Below, piece by piece: positions 15,782 to 22,782 of a stretch of DNA of 64,000 bases. A model generated the notes under the pieces. The model was given only the letters and a program-made list of their open reading frames with translations, ran no database searches and was not told where the DNA came from. Source of the DNA: CAMUQR01 sp963516005. GTDB lineage: Bacteria > Patescibacteriota > Saccharimonadia > Saccharimonadales > Saccharimonadaceae. The stretch lies in NCBI GenBank assembly GCA_963516005.1, contig CAUPYP010000003.1, positions 62,001-126,000 on the forward strand. Direction: 5' to 3'. How positions within the stretch are numbered: position 1 is the stretch's first letter; the number at the start of each line of letters is the position of its first letter. Both the position numbers and the translations under genes were made by a program.

Positions 15782-16721
15782 AACTCGATCTGGTTTTACT
15801 CTCGTTGAAATGCTGGTAGTGGTGCCAATTGCACTGATTTTGATTGCGGTGTTAGTCAATGCTATGATTCGCATTACGCAGAGCGCGTCATTGTCGAATG
15901 ACCGTTCGATGCGGATGGCACAACTTAATCGTGCTTTGGATATGATTGAACAGGATGTGACGGTGGCGAATCAATTTTTGTCAAAACCAGCTCTGCGGAA
16001 TACTTTTGGTCGAGTGGAAAATGATTACATTGATAGTAGTCATAATAGTCTGCAGTTATCAGATTCGGTGCGATGCGGGATTTATCCAGAAGAGTATCAT
16101 AGTGGCGCCTGCCGACGTGGGGGTCAGTCAGAGAGACTGATTCTCAATCGTTTAGCAACCATTACTCCACCTGATGCTGATGCTAATATTAAAATCTTGG
16201 CTCATTTTCGTGAGGGTAATTTTGCGGAACAATATTGTAAATATAATTCACCTGTTTTTTTAAACGTAGTCTATTTTATTAAAGACGGCAAACTATATCG
16301 ACGTAATATTATGCCAATAGATGTTAGTACTAAGCAGTATAACTCATCGCTGTTATGTCAATGGACGGAGCCTGGACAGACTAATCCTTATCATAAACCA
16401 TGGCAAAAGCCAACTTGCTCGCGTAATGATTTCGTGAATAGTATGGGCGGTGGCACTAATCGGTATTGTCAAGAGCAGGATTTGTTGCTACTTGATAATG
16501 CAGAAATGGAAATCGAATACCGAGAGAATAACGCTCCAATTGGGAATAGCCATATTTATTTAAATCCAACTGATCATATTCACACTCAAAAGAAGCTCAA
16601 TGATGCTGATAGCGTCCGAGTGGTACTAAAATCGCGCGTGACACTAACTGGATCGAAGAAAACTGGAGTCGTGCAAGGCGAAATTATTGTGCGCAAATTG
16701 TCGGATTTACCAAGTTCATAG
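15765..16721 (+). CDS. Type IV pilin-like protein (minor pilin/PilW-like)
   Basis: 318 residues from ATG 15765, overlapping the upstream gene by 17 nt; a longer reading from 15717 lies fully within that gene. SG^FTLVEMLVVVPIALILIAVLV gives the prepilin site with Glu5 and the N-terminal helix. A large C-terminal domain with several Cys follows, as in PilW-like minor pilins. No Shine-Dalgarno is obvious; coupling to the upstream gene is likely. Confidence 0.75.
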   Translation: MSIKLKTRSGFTLVEMLVVVPIALILIAVLVNAMIRITQSASLSNDRSMRMAQLNRALDMIEQDVTVANQFLSKPALRNTFGRVENDYIDSSHNSLQLSDSVRCGIYPEEYHSGACRRGGQSERLILNRLATITPPDADANIKILAHFREGNFAEQYCKYNSPVFLNVVYFIKDGKLYRRNIMPIDVSTKQYNSSLLCQWTEPGQTNPYHKPWQKPTCSRNDFVNSMGGGTNRYCQEQDLLLLDNAEMEIEYRENNAPIGNSHIYLNPTDHIHTQKKLNDADSVRVVLKSRVTLTGSKKTGVVQGEIIVRKLSDLPSS

Positions 16722-16739
16722 AATCATCGAAAAAAGCTC

Positions 16740-16768
16740 TTGATTTTTTTACATAAGCGTTTTATGAT
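16740..16768 (+). promoter_or_regulatory. Promoter of the major pilin-like gene
   Basis: TTGATT, 17-nt spacer, TATGAT. Together with a good Shine-Dalgarno and a dedicated terminator this suggests the next gene is expressed separately and strongly. Confidence 0.6.
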
Positions 16769-16806
16769 GGAGATGTAAGAAAATTAATAAAGGAGAAAAA
16801 CTTCTT

Positions 16807-17289
16807 ATGACAAAAACAATCAAAAAAGGTTTCACCATTATCGAGCTTTTGATCGTTATCGTGGTGATTGGTATCTTGGCAGCTATCGTTGTTGTGACCT
16901 ACCAAGGCGTTCAGAACAAGGCTAACAAGACCGCTGCTGAGCAAAACGCTCGTGAAGTAGCTACTAAAGCTACTGCTTATAACGCATCAGCTTCACGCTT
17001 CCCAGAGACTGTTGCTGACTTAAAATCTGCAACTTATGATGGTAAAACTTACCCAGAAGCGAAACTCAGTGAAAAAGTTGACGCTCTAGTAACTAAAGAC
17101 CCTCTCACTGCTACAACTAAGACTAAAGTTCAATATCATGTTTGCAAAGATACTGGTAGCGGTGACTTTGTAGGTGCTAAGGTTTACTTCTGGAACTACG
17201 AAACTAACAATGTAAGTACCGCTGATGAAGCTATTAAAGCTGGTACGACCACTGGCGCTAACGTAACTTGTGCTGCTCCAGCAAGCTAA
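16807..17289 (+). CDS. Major-type type IV pilin (PilA-like)
   Basis: 160 residues with a clean class III signal: basic leader, KKG^FTIIELLIVIVVIGILAAI, Glu5 present. The globular part is Ala/Thr/Lys rich with two Cys (VQYHVCKDT and NVTCAAPAS) probably forming the terminal disulfide loop of a pilin. Own promoter, AAAGGAG at 16792-16798, and strong terminator, and codons favouring C-ending GCT/AAC-type choices suggest high expression. Likely main pilus subunit; pili in Saccharibacteria have been tied to twitching and host contact, but this assignment is inference. Confidence 0.85.
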   Translation: MTKTIKKGFTIIELLIVIVVIGILAAIVVVTYQGVQNKANKTAAEQNAREVATKATAYNASASRFPETVADLKSATYDGKTYPEAKLSEKVDALVTKDPLTATTKTKVQYHVCKDTGSGDFVGAKVYFWNYETNNVSTADEAIKAGTTTGANVTCAAPAS

Positions 17290-17318
17290 GATATTATCTC
17301 TAGATTAAATCTAATCAA

Positions 17319-17349
17319 ACAACCCGTCTTTCGTGCGGGTTGTTTTTTT
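17319..17349 (+). terminator. Terminator after major pilin
   Basis: ACAACCCG (17319-17326) and CGGGTTGT (17336-17343) with a T run after the stem. Confidence 0.9.
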
Positions 17350-17352
17350 AAA

Positions 17353-17381
17353 TTGCTTTTGTTTAAGTGACGGTTTATAAT
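17353..17381 (+). promoter_or_regulatory. Promoter for leaderless pilin gene
   Basis: TTGCTT, 17-nt spacer, TATAAT; the box ends 7 nt before ATG 17389. Confidence 0.65.
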
Positions 17382-17388
17382 AGAAGTT

Positions 17389-17871
17389 ATGAAAACAAAA
17401 CGTGGTTTTACCTTGATTGAATTATTAATCGTCCTGATTGTGATTGGTGTTTTAGTAAGCTTAATCGCCTTTCGTTACAAAGACGCACAACTGCGAGCTC
17501 GTACTGCCGAAAACACTAAACGAGCAAATGATATTATCAACGTCGCTGAGCAACAGATTGCCCTAGCTTTATCAGGTGATGAGCGAGGCTATCCTGATCC
17601 GCGACCTAACGCTTATGGCCAGAAGACTGAAAAATGGAAGAAATTTTTAGAAATGATACCGCCAGGCTCAGCACGCCATTTGGGTGATGGTGCTGGCTGG
17701 GAACCGAGTGGGGCAAATCCAGAACGATTACGCTATGTGGCCTGCCGTGAGGGCGGGGCGAGTTCCGATATAATTTCTGGTATCAAAATCGTTTTTTGGG
17801 ATCATGTCGAACGCAAAACGAGCGAAGTGACCACTGGCGAGGTTAAAGGTTCAGGCATATTTTGTAATTAA
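17389..17871 (+). CDS. Type IV pilin-like protein
   Basis: 160 residues; KRG^FTLIELLIVLIVIGVLVSLI is a textbook prepilin site with Glu5 and N-terminal helix. Same length as the preceding pilin but a different globular domain (two Cys at the end region, VACREGG and GIFCN). The start codon is 7 nt after a full promoter and has no Shine-Dalgarno, so the mRNA is probably leaderless. Closes the pilin cluster and has its own terminator. Confidence 0.8.
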   Translation: MKTKRGFTLIELLIVLIVIGVLVSLIAFRYKDAQLRARTAENTKRANDIINVAEQQIALALSGDERGYPDPRPNAYGQKTEKWKKFLEMIPPGSARHLGDGAGWEPSGANPERLRYVACREGGASSDIISGIKIVFWDHVERKTSEVTTGEVKGSGIFCN

Positions 17872-17880
17872 TACCGACTA

Positions 17881-17915
17881 AAAAATCTCCAGTTATAAAA
17901 ACTGGAGATTTTTAT
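17881..17915. terminator. Terminator between pilin gene and tRNA-His
   Basis: Perfect 13-bp stem AAAAATCTCCAGT / ACTGGAGATTTTT, usable from both sides. Confidence 0.85.
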
Positions 17916-17924
17916 TGATAATTT

Positions 17925-18002
17925 TGGGGCGAATGATGGGATTCGAACCCACGGCCTTCTGTGCCACAAACAGACGCTCTAACCAACTGAGCTACATCCG
18001 CC
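17925..18002 (-). tRNA. tRNA-His (anticodon GTG)
   Basis: Acceptor GCGGATG / CATTCGC with an extra G at position -1 facing C73, as expected for tRNA-His. Anticodon loop TTGTGGC, T-loop TTCGAAT, CCA encoded. Confidence 0.95.
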
Positions 18003-18086
18003 ATAAACTTCGAGATTAACTCTTTACCATTGTAGCACAAAACGCTACTAAAATCAATCGCTGTATCTGTTAATCTCGCAAAAATC

Positions 18087-18163
18087 TGGCGCCCCGGGAG
18101 GGATTCGAACCCCCGACCAAACGGATAGAAGCCGCTTACTCTAATCCACTGAGCTACCGGGGC
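18087..18163 (-). tRNA. tRNA-Arg (anticodon TCT)
   Basis: Acceptor GCCCCGG / CCGGGGC, anticodon loop CTTCTAT, T-loop TTCGAAT, CCA encoded. Confidence 0.95.
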
Positions 18164-18288
18164 AGGGCAAGCTGGCGCATTGTCTGCACCAAACTGGCTT
18201 AATTTTAGCATATCTGATGTGAAAAAAACAGACTAGAAGCTGGACTTTAGGCTTGATTCGTGCTAAAATAATCACCAGCTAACACCAC

Positions 18289-18363
18289 GCGGGTGTCGTA
18301 TAATGGCTATTATGTCTGCCTTCCAAGCAGAAGATGAGAGTTCGATTCCCTCCACCCGCACCA
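18289..18363 (+). tRNA. tRNA-Gly (anticodon TCC)
   Basis: Acceptor GCGGGTG / CACCCGC, anticodon loop CTTCCAA, T-loop TTCGATT, CCA encoded. A TAAAAT box lies about 20 nt upstream. Its T-loop is canonical, unlike the other tRNA-Gly at 59310. Confidence 0.95.
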
Positions 18364-18428
18364 GATTAGCTATCATAAATCGTAATTCAACCACTCTATG
18401 CGAGTGCTTTTATTTTTTTAAAAAACCA

Positions 18429-18462
18429 ATAAAAAACCTCACCAACGGGTGAGATTTTTTAT
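18429..18462. terminator. Terminator between tRNA-Gly and tRNA-Arg
   Basis: AATAAAAAACCTCACC pairs with GGGTGAGATTTTTTATT (one mismatch); serves tRNA-Gly on + and tRNA-Arg on -. Confidence 0.75.
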
Positions 18463-18463
18463 T

Positions 18464-18540
18464 TGGTACGCCCGGAGAGATTCGAACTCCCGACCAACTG
18501 GTTCGAAGCCAGCTACTCTAATCCACTGAGCTACGGGCGC
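18464..18540 (-). tRNA. tRNA-Arg (anticodon TCG)
   Basis: Acceptor GCGCCCG / CGGGCGT (G1-T72 wobble), anticodon loop CTTCGAA, T-loop TTCGAAT, CCA encoded. Confidence 0.95.
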
Positions 18541-18592
18541 GTACGTATGGTCATTATATCACTTTTATCGACTGGTCGCAACTCCAAACAAA

Positions 18593-18622
18593 TATCGCCC
18601 CAACTTGATAGCTGGGGCGATA
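18593..18622 (-). terminator. Terminator after the LPKTG surface protein
   Basis: TATCGCCCCA (18593-18602) and TGGGGCGATA (18613-18622), 10-bp perfect stem. On the minus strand it is followed by TTTGTTT. Confidence 0.7.
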
Positions 18623-18671
18623 CCGTAGTCTCTCTGTAAGTAGCGGTCAAACTGAACTTAAGAGGGTTTAC

Positions 18672-20006
18672 TTAAGCTAGTTTGCGGCTATTGATGTAAT
18701 AACCGAGGCTAGCAACTAGAGAAGTTAAACCAATCAGGCTAGCGAGAGAATCCAGACCAAAGCCAGTTTTTGGTAGTCCACCTGGGACAATTGGAGTGGC
18801 TTTACAGTCATCAAGATTCTTCGAATGTAGAGTTGCGTTAAATGCGTTTTCTTTGATAGTGATAATTTGTTTGGTTTTTAATTCACAAACTTGGATTTGT
18901 TTAGTATCGCATTGGCCAGAAACAACAACTGATGCGCGGTCGGCTTTTTGGCCATGCTCGGTAATCACGCTAACGGTGTTTTGTAGAGTTTGATCTGGTC
19001 CACAGTTTTCAATCGTTTTGGTGACTTTTGCTGTGAACTGGATGTAGGCGTTAGCACCTGGGTTGTAAGTACCAATCTCTTGACCGTTAGAAGTCAAATT
19101 GTCTGGTAAGTTGGTGTATTTACCACCAGTATTCTTGTTAGCTAATTTAACGCTACCTGGGACTAATTCGAGACCAGCTGGCAAGGTGTCTTTGACGACA
19201 ACTTTAGCTTGTTCGAGATTACCAACATTCTTATATTGAATACGGAAATCAACCTTATCACCAGTTTTGGCGTTGACTGATTTGGTGAAATTGTTGCTAC
19301 CAAATGGAGCGACTAATTTTTCAACGTTAAAGTCTGGTTTTGGTGGATTTTCACCAACGACACGGAAGTCGAAGGTTAGGTATCCAGCGAAGTTATGACA
19401 ACCAGGAACTTTACCATCAAGCGCATTATAACCTAGTAATGCACCTTTGCCGAATAGCTCATTTGACAAAGTTTGACCGTTGACGGCACCCTTTGAGTAG
19501 ATTTTAGCTGAACCTGCGATGTATTGGAGAGTGAGGTTTTTGTCGGATTTGACATAAACTTCATCCCAAACTTGTTGTGGTCGAGCGTTGCTTGCGCTGA
19601 TAAAGCCAGTGATGCGGGTATCTTGACCAGCTTTGGCTGAACCAGGCAATTGGACTCGTGCCATAGTGTTCTCGGCGATGAGATTTAAATTTTCAGCCGC
19701 GTTGTTGTGGAAGTACATAAACACTGTATAGGTTTTGCCTTCCTTGATGTCGAGTTTTTCGACATAGCTGGCATCGGAAGCATTTTTTTCCTTGATTTGG
19801 ACAAAATTGCGTTCGTCGCCGTGTCGTGGGTTATTCGTGATCGAGTTAAAAGTGACGTAATCAGCTGGTTTTTGGACCGTAAACGTTGGACGATTAGCTG
19901 GTCCCCAGGCTGAGGCGATTAGCGGTACGAGCATGCTCGCTACGATAACTAATCCCGCGCCAAGTTTAACAGGTGACTGAATAACATTTTGGATAAATTG
20001 TTTCAT
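18672..20006 (-). CDS. LPxTG-anchored surface protein with DUF11 domain
   Basis: 444 residues. Signal peptide with basic start and hydrophobic core near residues 15-33. A first domain (about 35-215) is unassigned. A DUF11-type repeat (about 230-365) shows FRIQYKNVGNLEQAKVVVKD, LPAGLELVPGS and the closing TLQNTVSVITEHG. The C-terminus has LPKTG at about residue 411, a hydrophobic span and NSRKLA: a standard sortase signal. The Shine-Dalgarno is GGGAG and the -10 region is AT rich (TATGATATAAT) upstream. Wall-linked, role unknown. Confidence 0.85.
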   Translation of the reverse strand: MKQFIQNVIQSPVKLGAGLVIVASMLVPLIASAWGPANRPTFTVQKPADYVTFNSITNNPRHGDERNFVQIKEKNASDASYVEKLDIKEGKTYTVFMYFHNNAAENLNLIAENTMARVQLPGSAKAGQDTRITGFISASNARPQQVWDEVYVKSDKNLTLQYIAGSAKIYSKGAVNGQTLSNELFGKGALLGYNALDGKVPGCHNFAGYLTFDFRVVGENPPKPDFNVEKLVAPFGSNNFTKSVNAKTGDKVDFRIQYKNVGNLEQAKVVVKDTLPAGLELVPGSVKLANKNTGGKYTNLPDNLTSNGQEIGTYNPGANAYIQFTAKVTKTIENCGPDQTLQNTVSVITEHGQKADRASVVVSGQCDTKQIQVCELKTKQIITIKENAFNATLHSKNLDDCKATPIVPGGLPKTGFGLDSLASLIGLTSLVASLGYYINSRKLA

Positions 20007-20195
20007 ACATTGTCTCCCTTATATAATTACGTTATAATTATATCATATTTTTCATAAAAAGTAAATAAGTATATGCAAGATTCTTGCTAAAAATCGCTAA
20101 AAAAGTCATAAAATCTGTTAAAATTGCCAATTTTAGCATCAAGTAGGTGGGTTGAAATAAGGTTTTTAAAAAGTTTTTTGTTTAAAAAAAGAAAA

Positions 20196-20222
20196 AGCCG
20201 AGAGATGTAAAGTCTCTCGGCT
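20196..20222 (-). terminator. Terminator of the two-gene Cna-B operon
   Basis: AGCCGAGAGA (20196-20205) with TCTCTCGGCT (20213-20222), perfect 10 bp; on the minus strand a long T-rich tract follows. Confidence 0.9.
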
Positions 20223-20242
20223 AAATGAACTCGAGCGCTTGG

Positions 20243-21841
20243 TTATGGACCATTTGGATTTGACGGTGGCTCAATTTCACCGTCATTCGGAGGCAGGTCT
20301 TCACCTCCTGGAAGTGGTTCTGCTTCTTTAACGGCCATTTCATGGCGTTCTTCGGCAGTTTTGCCTTCCTTATATTCTTTCACCTCCTCTTTTTCTATAA
20401 CCGACTTCTCTTTAGAAGCTGGTTTTGCCTTCTCTTCATTCCTTAGTTCCCTTGGCGGAGTATTTTCCGCCTGCGAAGGGTTAACCTGGTTATTGCCAGG
20501 TTTCTTTGTGGGGTATTTGTAGTCCCCCGGGTTGTCTGACTTCGGAGTGAGAGTTGGTGGAGTTTTTGGCGGATAATACGTATTGATGATTATAAATCCG
20601 CCAGTCATGATTTGATATGAAGGTGAATAGTTGATTGGAATATCAACTTCCTTCACTTCGTATCTATGACGCCCACCTTTATTGTTATAAACTGGCAACT
20701 TACTGAATGTATGTTGCCAGCTATTGTTATCATTAAGCCTAACAGTGTCATAAACACGTCCATCCTGTAGAAGGTTAACCTTCACAGAAGTTGGACGATT
20801 GGGATCAAGATGTTCTTTTACCCAATCCTTACGAACTGTGACGTTCGTAGTTTCTGCTTTTGGCACTGGCTTAGGCACTGGCGTAGGAGTATAAGTATTC
20901 ACGAAATGATTTCCGTTCCTACTCATTTCATACCCCGCCGGTACAATTTCTTGTACCGTGTAAGTATGTCTCCTACCGTCGACAGTTTTGACAATGTGTT
21001 TGCCAAAACTTATCGACCTTTGACCACTTCTGAGCACTTTTTGGCCGACAATCACTTTATCATCTCTTACGAGTTGAAAAGTGACGGCCGGCACAATTGT
21101 GCCCTCCGGAACATTCTTCCACTCTTTAGTAGCTTGGAAGTTTTGATATTCCGGTTCCGGTTGGTCGGTCTTACCAACCGGAATGGCAACCGGCGTCTTT
21201 TCAGGCACGACTAGATTCCCACATCTTGCGAGAACATAATAAGTCTTGCCTTTTTGCTTGCCCATAGTTCCAACCAGCTTAATTGCTGTCTTATCGCCAA
21301 CAATTGGGTTTTCGCTACGAACAATCTGACCGTCCGCCAGGCCAGTGTTATGGCCAACGACCTCTTCTGCAGAAGCCTTGCTGACAACTGTGGTAGCTAG
21401 CAATGCTACTAGGTCATCAACGACTTCTTTGGCCTTGGCTGATGCCATGATCTTGCCGTCTTTCTTGACGTAAAGCTGTTGAGCTTTAATCGTCTGATCT
21501 TCCAGCAAGATTCTTGACATGCCAGCCAAGGTGTATGGATTACGTTTGATCTCGTTAATCCATTTTTCGGCCGCTGACCTAGCCTCGTTGTTAGTCTTAG
21601 CTTTTTTGATGGCTTGTAGACCATTGTCTAAGACCTTATTGTCGAGGCCGGTTTGTTGTAGTGTCATCTCCCAATCTTCAGATTCGGCTTGCGCCTTGTC
21701 TGATTGATCAGGATTTGACTGGTGAACATTGAAGCTCTTCGGTGGTGGTGCGATTTGCTTACCGAAGTAGTAAGCTATCAAACCTGCCACCATAATTGCG
21801 GCAAGCGCCAAAAGCACTCCGCCTTTGAATTTATTGCTCAT
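20243..21841 (-). CDS. Membrane-anchored surface protein with two Cna-B-type domains
   Basis: 532 residues. Residues 7-27 form an N-terminal membrane anchor. An N-terminal helical region reaches to about 150, then two Cna-B-like beta domains (about 230-320 and 335-430). Each has the expected isopeptide trio: a Lys at the start (ATKEW and VRKDW), Glu in the middle (YTVQEIVP and YEVKEVDI) and Asn at the end (HFVNTY and IIINTY). These intramolecular bonds make stiff stalks in Gram-positive adhesins and pilins. The C-terminus is Pro/Lys/Glu rich and lacks an LPxTG signal, so retention is by the N-terminal helix. Follows the upstream gene after 1 nt. Role in adhesion is inferred. Confidence 0.8.
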   Translation of the reverse strand: MSNKFKGGVLLALAAIMVAGLIAYYFGKQIAPPPKSFNVHQSNPDQSDKAQAESEDWEMTLQQTGLDNKVLDNGLQAIKKAKTNNEARSAAEKWINEIKRNPYTLAGMSRILLEDQTIKAQQLYVKKDGKIMASAKAKEVVDDLVALLATTVVSKASAEEVVGHNTGLADGQIVRSENPIVGDKTAIKLVGTMGKQKGKTYYVLARCGNLVVPEKTPVAIPVGKTDQPEPEYQNFQATKEWKNVPEGTIVPAVTFQLVRDDKVIVGQKVLRSGQRSISFGKHIVKTVDGRRHTYTVQEIVPAGYEMSRNGNHFVNTYTPTPVPKPVPKAETTNVTVRKDWVKEHLDPNRPTSVKVNLLQDGRVYDTVRLNDNNSWQHTFSKLPVYNNKGGRHRYEVKEVDIPINYSPSYQIMTGGFIIINTYYPPKTPPTLTPKSDNPGDYKYPTKKPGNNQVNPSQAENTPPRELRNEEKAKPASKEKSVIEKEEVKEYKEGKTAEERHEMAVKEAEPLPGGEDLPPNDGEIEPPSNPNGP

Positions 21842-21842
21842 T

Positions 21843-22166
21843 TTATTCGTCCCCTCCTTTTTTTGAGCCTTGCAATTGCTTTTTCAAGGCTTTAACCTCT
21901 TCCAAAGTTTTTGCTAATTGCTCATCTTTCGCTTTAGCTTCCGCCTCCGCTTTCGCTTTAGCCTCCGCTTCCTCTTTCGCTTTTTGCTCCTTATCCGCTT
22001 GGATAAGATTGTAACCAGCAATGGCTACGAAAATAACCACGCATACTATAAGTGTAGCTATCAATCCAAATTGACTAAGGCTATACGTTAGAATTGCTGT
22101 AAGCATAGCCTTAGCTACTACGTCGTAGCTAAAAAGTGTTTCATTTTTTTCATTTTTTTTCATCAT
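21843..22166 (-). CDS. Small membrane protein with C-terminal charged coiled coil
   Basis: 107 residues from ATG 22166 (ATG 22163 is equally possible), chosen because GGGAGGAGG lies just upstream. A hydrophobic stretch of about 40 residues (AMLTAILTYSLSQFG to AIAGYNL) holds one or two membrane helices. The rest is a Lys/Glu/Ala helix of heptad type (KAKAEAEAKAKDEQLAKTLEEVKALKKQL). No family recognised. Encoded directly before the Cna-B protein with a 1-nt gap, so likely co-expressed and possibly a partner in assembly. Confidence 0.75.
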   Translation of the reverse strand: MMKKNEKNETLFSYDVVAKAMLTAILTYSLSQFGLIATLIVCVVIFVAIAGYNLIQADKEQKAKEEAEAKAKAEAEAKAKDEQLAKTLEEVKALKKQLQGSKKGGDE

Positions 22167-22272
22167 ATCCTCCTCCCTCGGTTTATTACCGAGGCTATAA
22201 ATTTTTAAAAAAATAAAATACAAACTGCATAGATAAACTAGACGAAAGAGCCTTTAAGAGCTAGTCTGTTCT

Positions 22273-22352
22273 ATGTAGGCTACTCCAATATGAAGCAGCT
22301 TAGTAGTGAGCGGACTCACCACTAAGCCACCTCATATCGGTATCGACTACAT
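22273..22352 (-). ncRNA. 80-base near-perfect hairpin in the leader of the Cna-B operon
   Basis: Two 38-nt arms (22273-22310 and 22315-22352) surround a TCCG loop. Read on the minus strand the inner 13 bp pair completely (one G-U), closed by a UNCG-class tetraloop, and ATATGA/TCATAT and ATGTAG/CTACAT pair outside with a few mismatches between. It lies in a predicted 260-nt untranslated leader between a strong minus promoter and the start at 22166. Could be a regulatory leader, an sRNA or a small repeat element. The rest of 22224-22611 shows no gene. Confidence 0.5.
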
Positions 22353-22431
22353 TTTTGAAGACGTTACCGAATTTTTAAGTTGCGTTGTTTGATCGTGCTT
22401 TTTTGCTGACACAAACTCCCAACTCGCCGTA

Positions 22432-22460
22432 ATGATACCACAAAAGGCATAAAAAGTCAA
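22432..22460 (-). promoter_or_regulatory. Promoter of the Cna-B operon
   Basis: Minus strand TTGACT, 17-nt spacer, TGG-TATCAT (extended -10). Predicted start near 22425, about 260 nt before the first gene. Confidence 0.65.
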
Positions 22461-22611
22461 TATATTTATGACTATTGATCCATAAAAACAATAGTTATAG
22501 TATAAAACGATTATGTTTAAAAATAACTGTAGCGATGATAGGGCGAGGTGGGGCTTGATTTTCATCGCTAAATAGGTTAAAATGGTCAAGACTTCTTATG
22601 GTAGAAGCCGT

Positions 22612-22686
22612 GGTCCCATCGTCTAACGGTTAGGACACCAGGTTTTCATCCTGGCAATCTGGGTTCGATTCCCGGTGGGATCACCA
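22612..22686 (+). tRNA. tRNA-Glu (anticodon TTC)
   Basis: Acceptor GGTCCCA / TGGGATC, anticodon loop TTTTCAT, T-loop TTCGATT, CCA encoded. Confidence 0.95.
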
Positions 22687-22693
22687 CGAAAGC

Positions 22694-22718
22694 ACCCGAC
22701 TACTGGTCGGGTTTTTTC
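22694..22718 (+). terminator. Terminator after tRNA-Glu
   Basis: ACCCGAC (22694-22700) with GTCGGGT (22706-22712) then a T run; outer CCACGAA/TTCGTGG extends it. Confidence 0.85.
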
Positions 22719-22782
22719 GTGGAGTTTTTTATTTGGGCGTAATATGCTACAATATAACCATAAACAAGTTATAGATATAGAA

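Noticed and set aside
17912..18211. 99-codon ORF on the minus strand
   Set aside because: It reads straight through tRNA-His and tRNA-Arg; the translated text is the usual tRNA artefact.
22347..22589. 80-codon minus-strand ORF with two hydrophobic stretches
   Set aside because: It has a TTG start without ribosome site and contains the Cna-B operon promoter and the outer arm of the hairpin; AT-rich DNA easily gives such hydrophobic frames.
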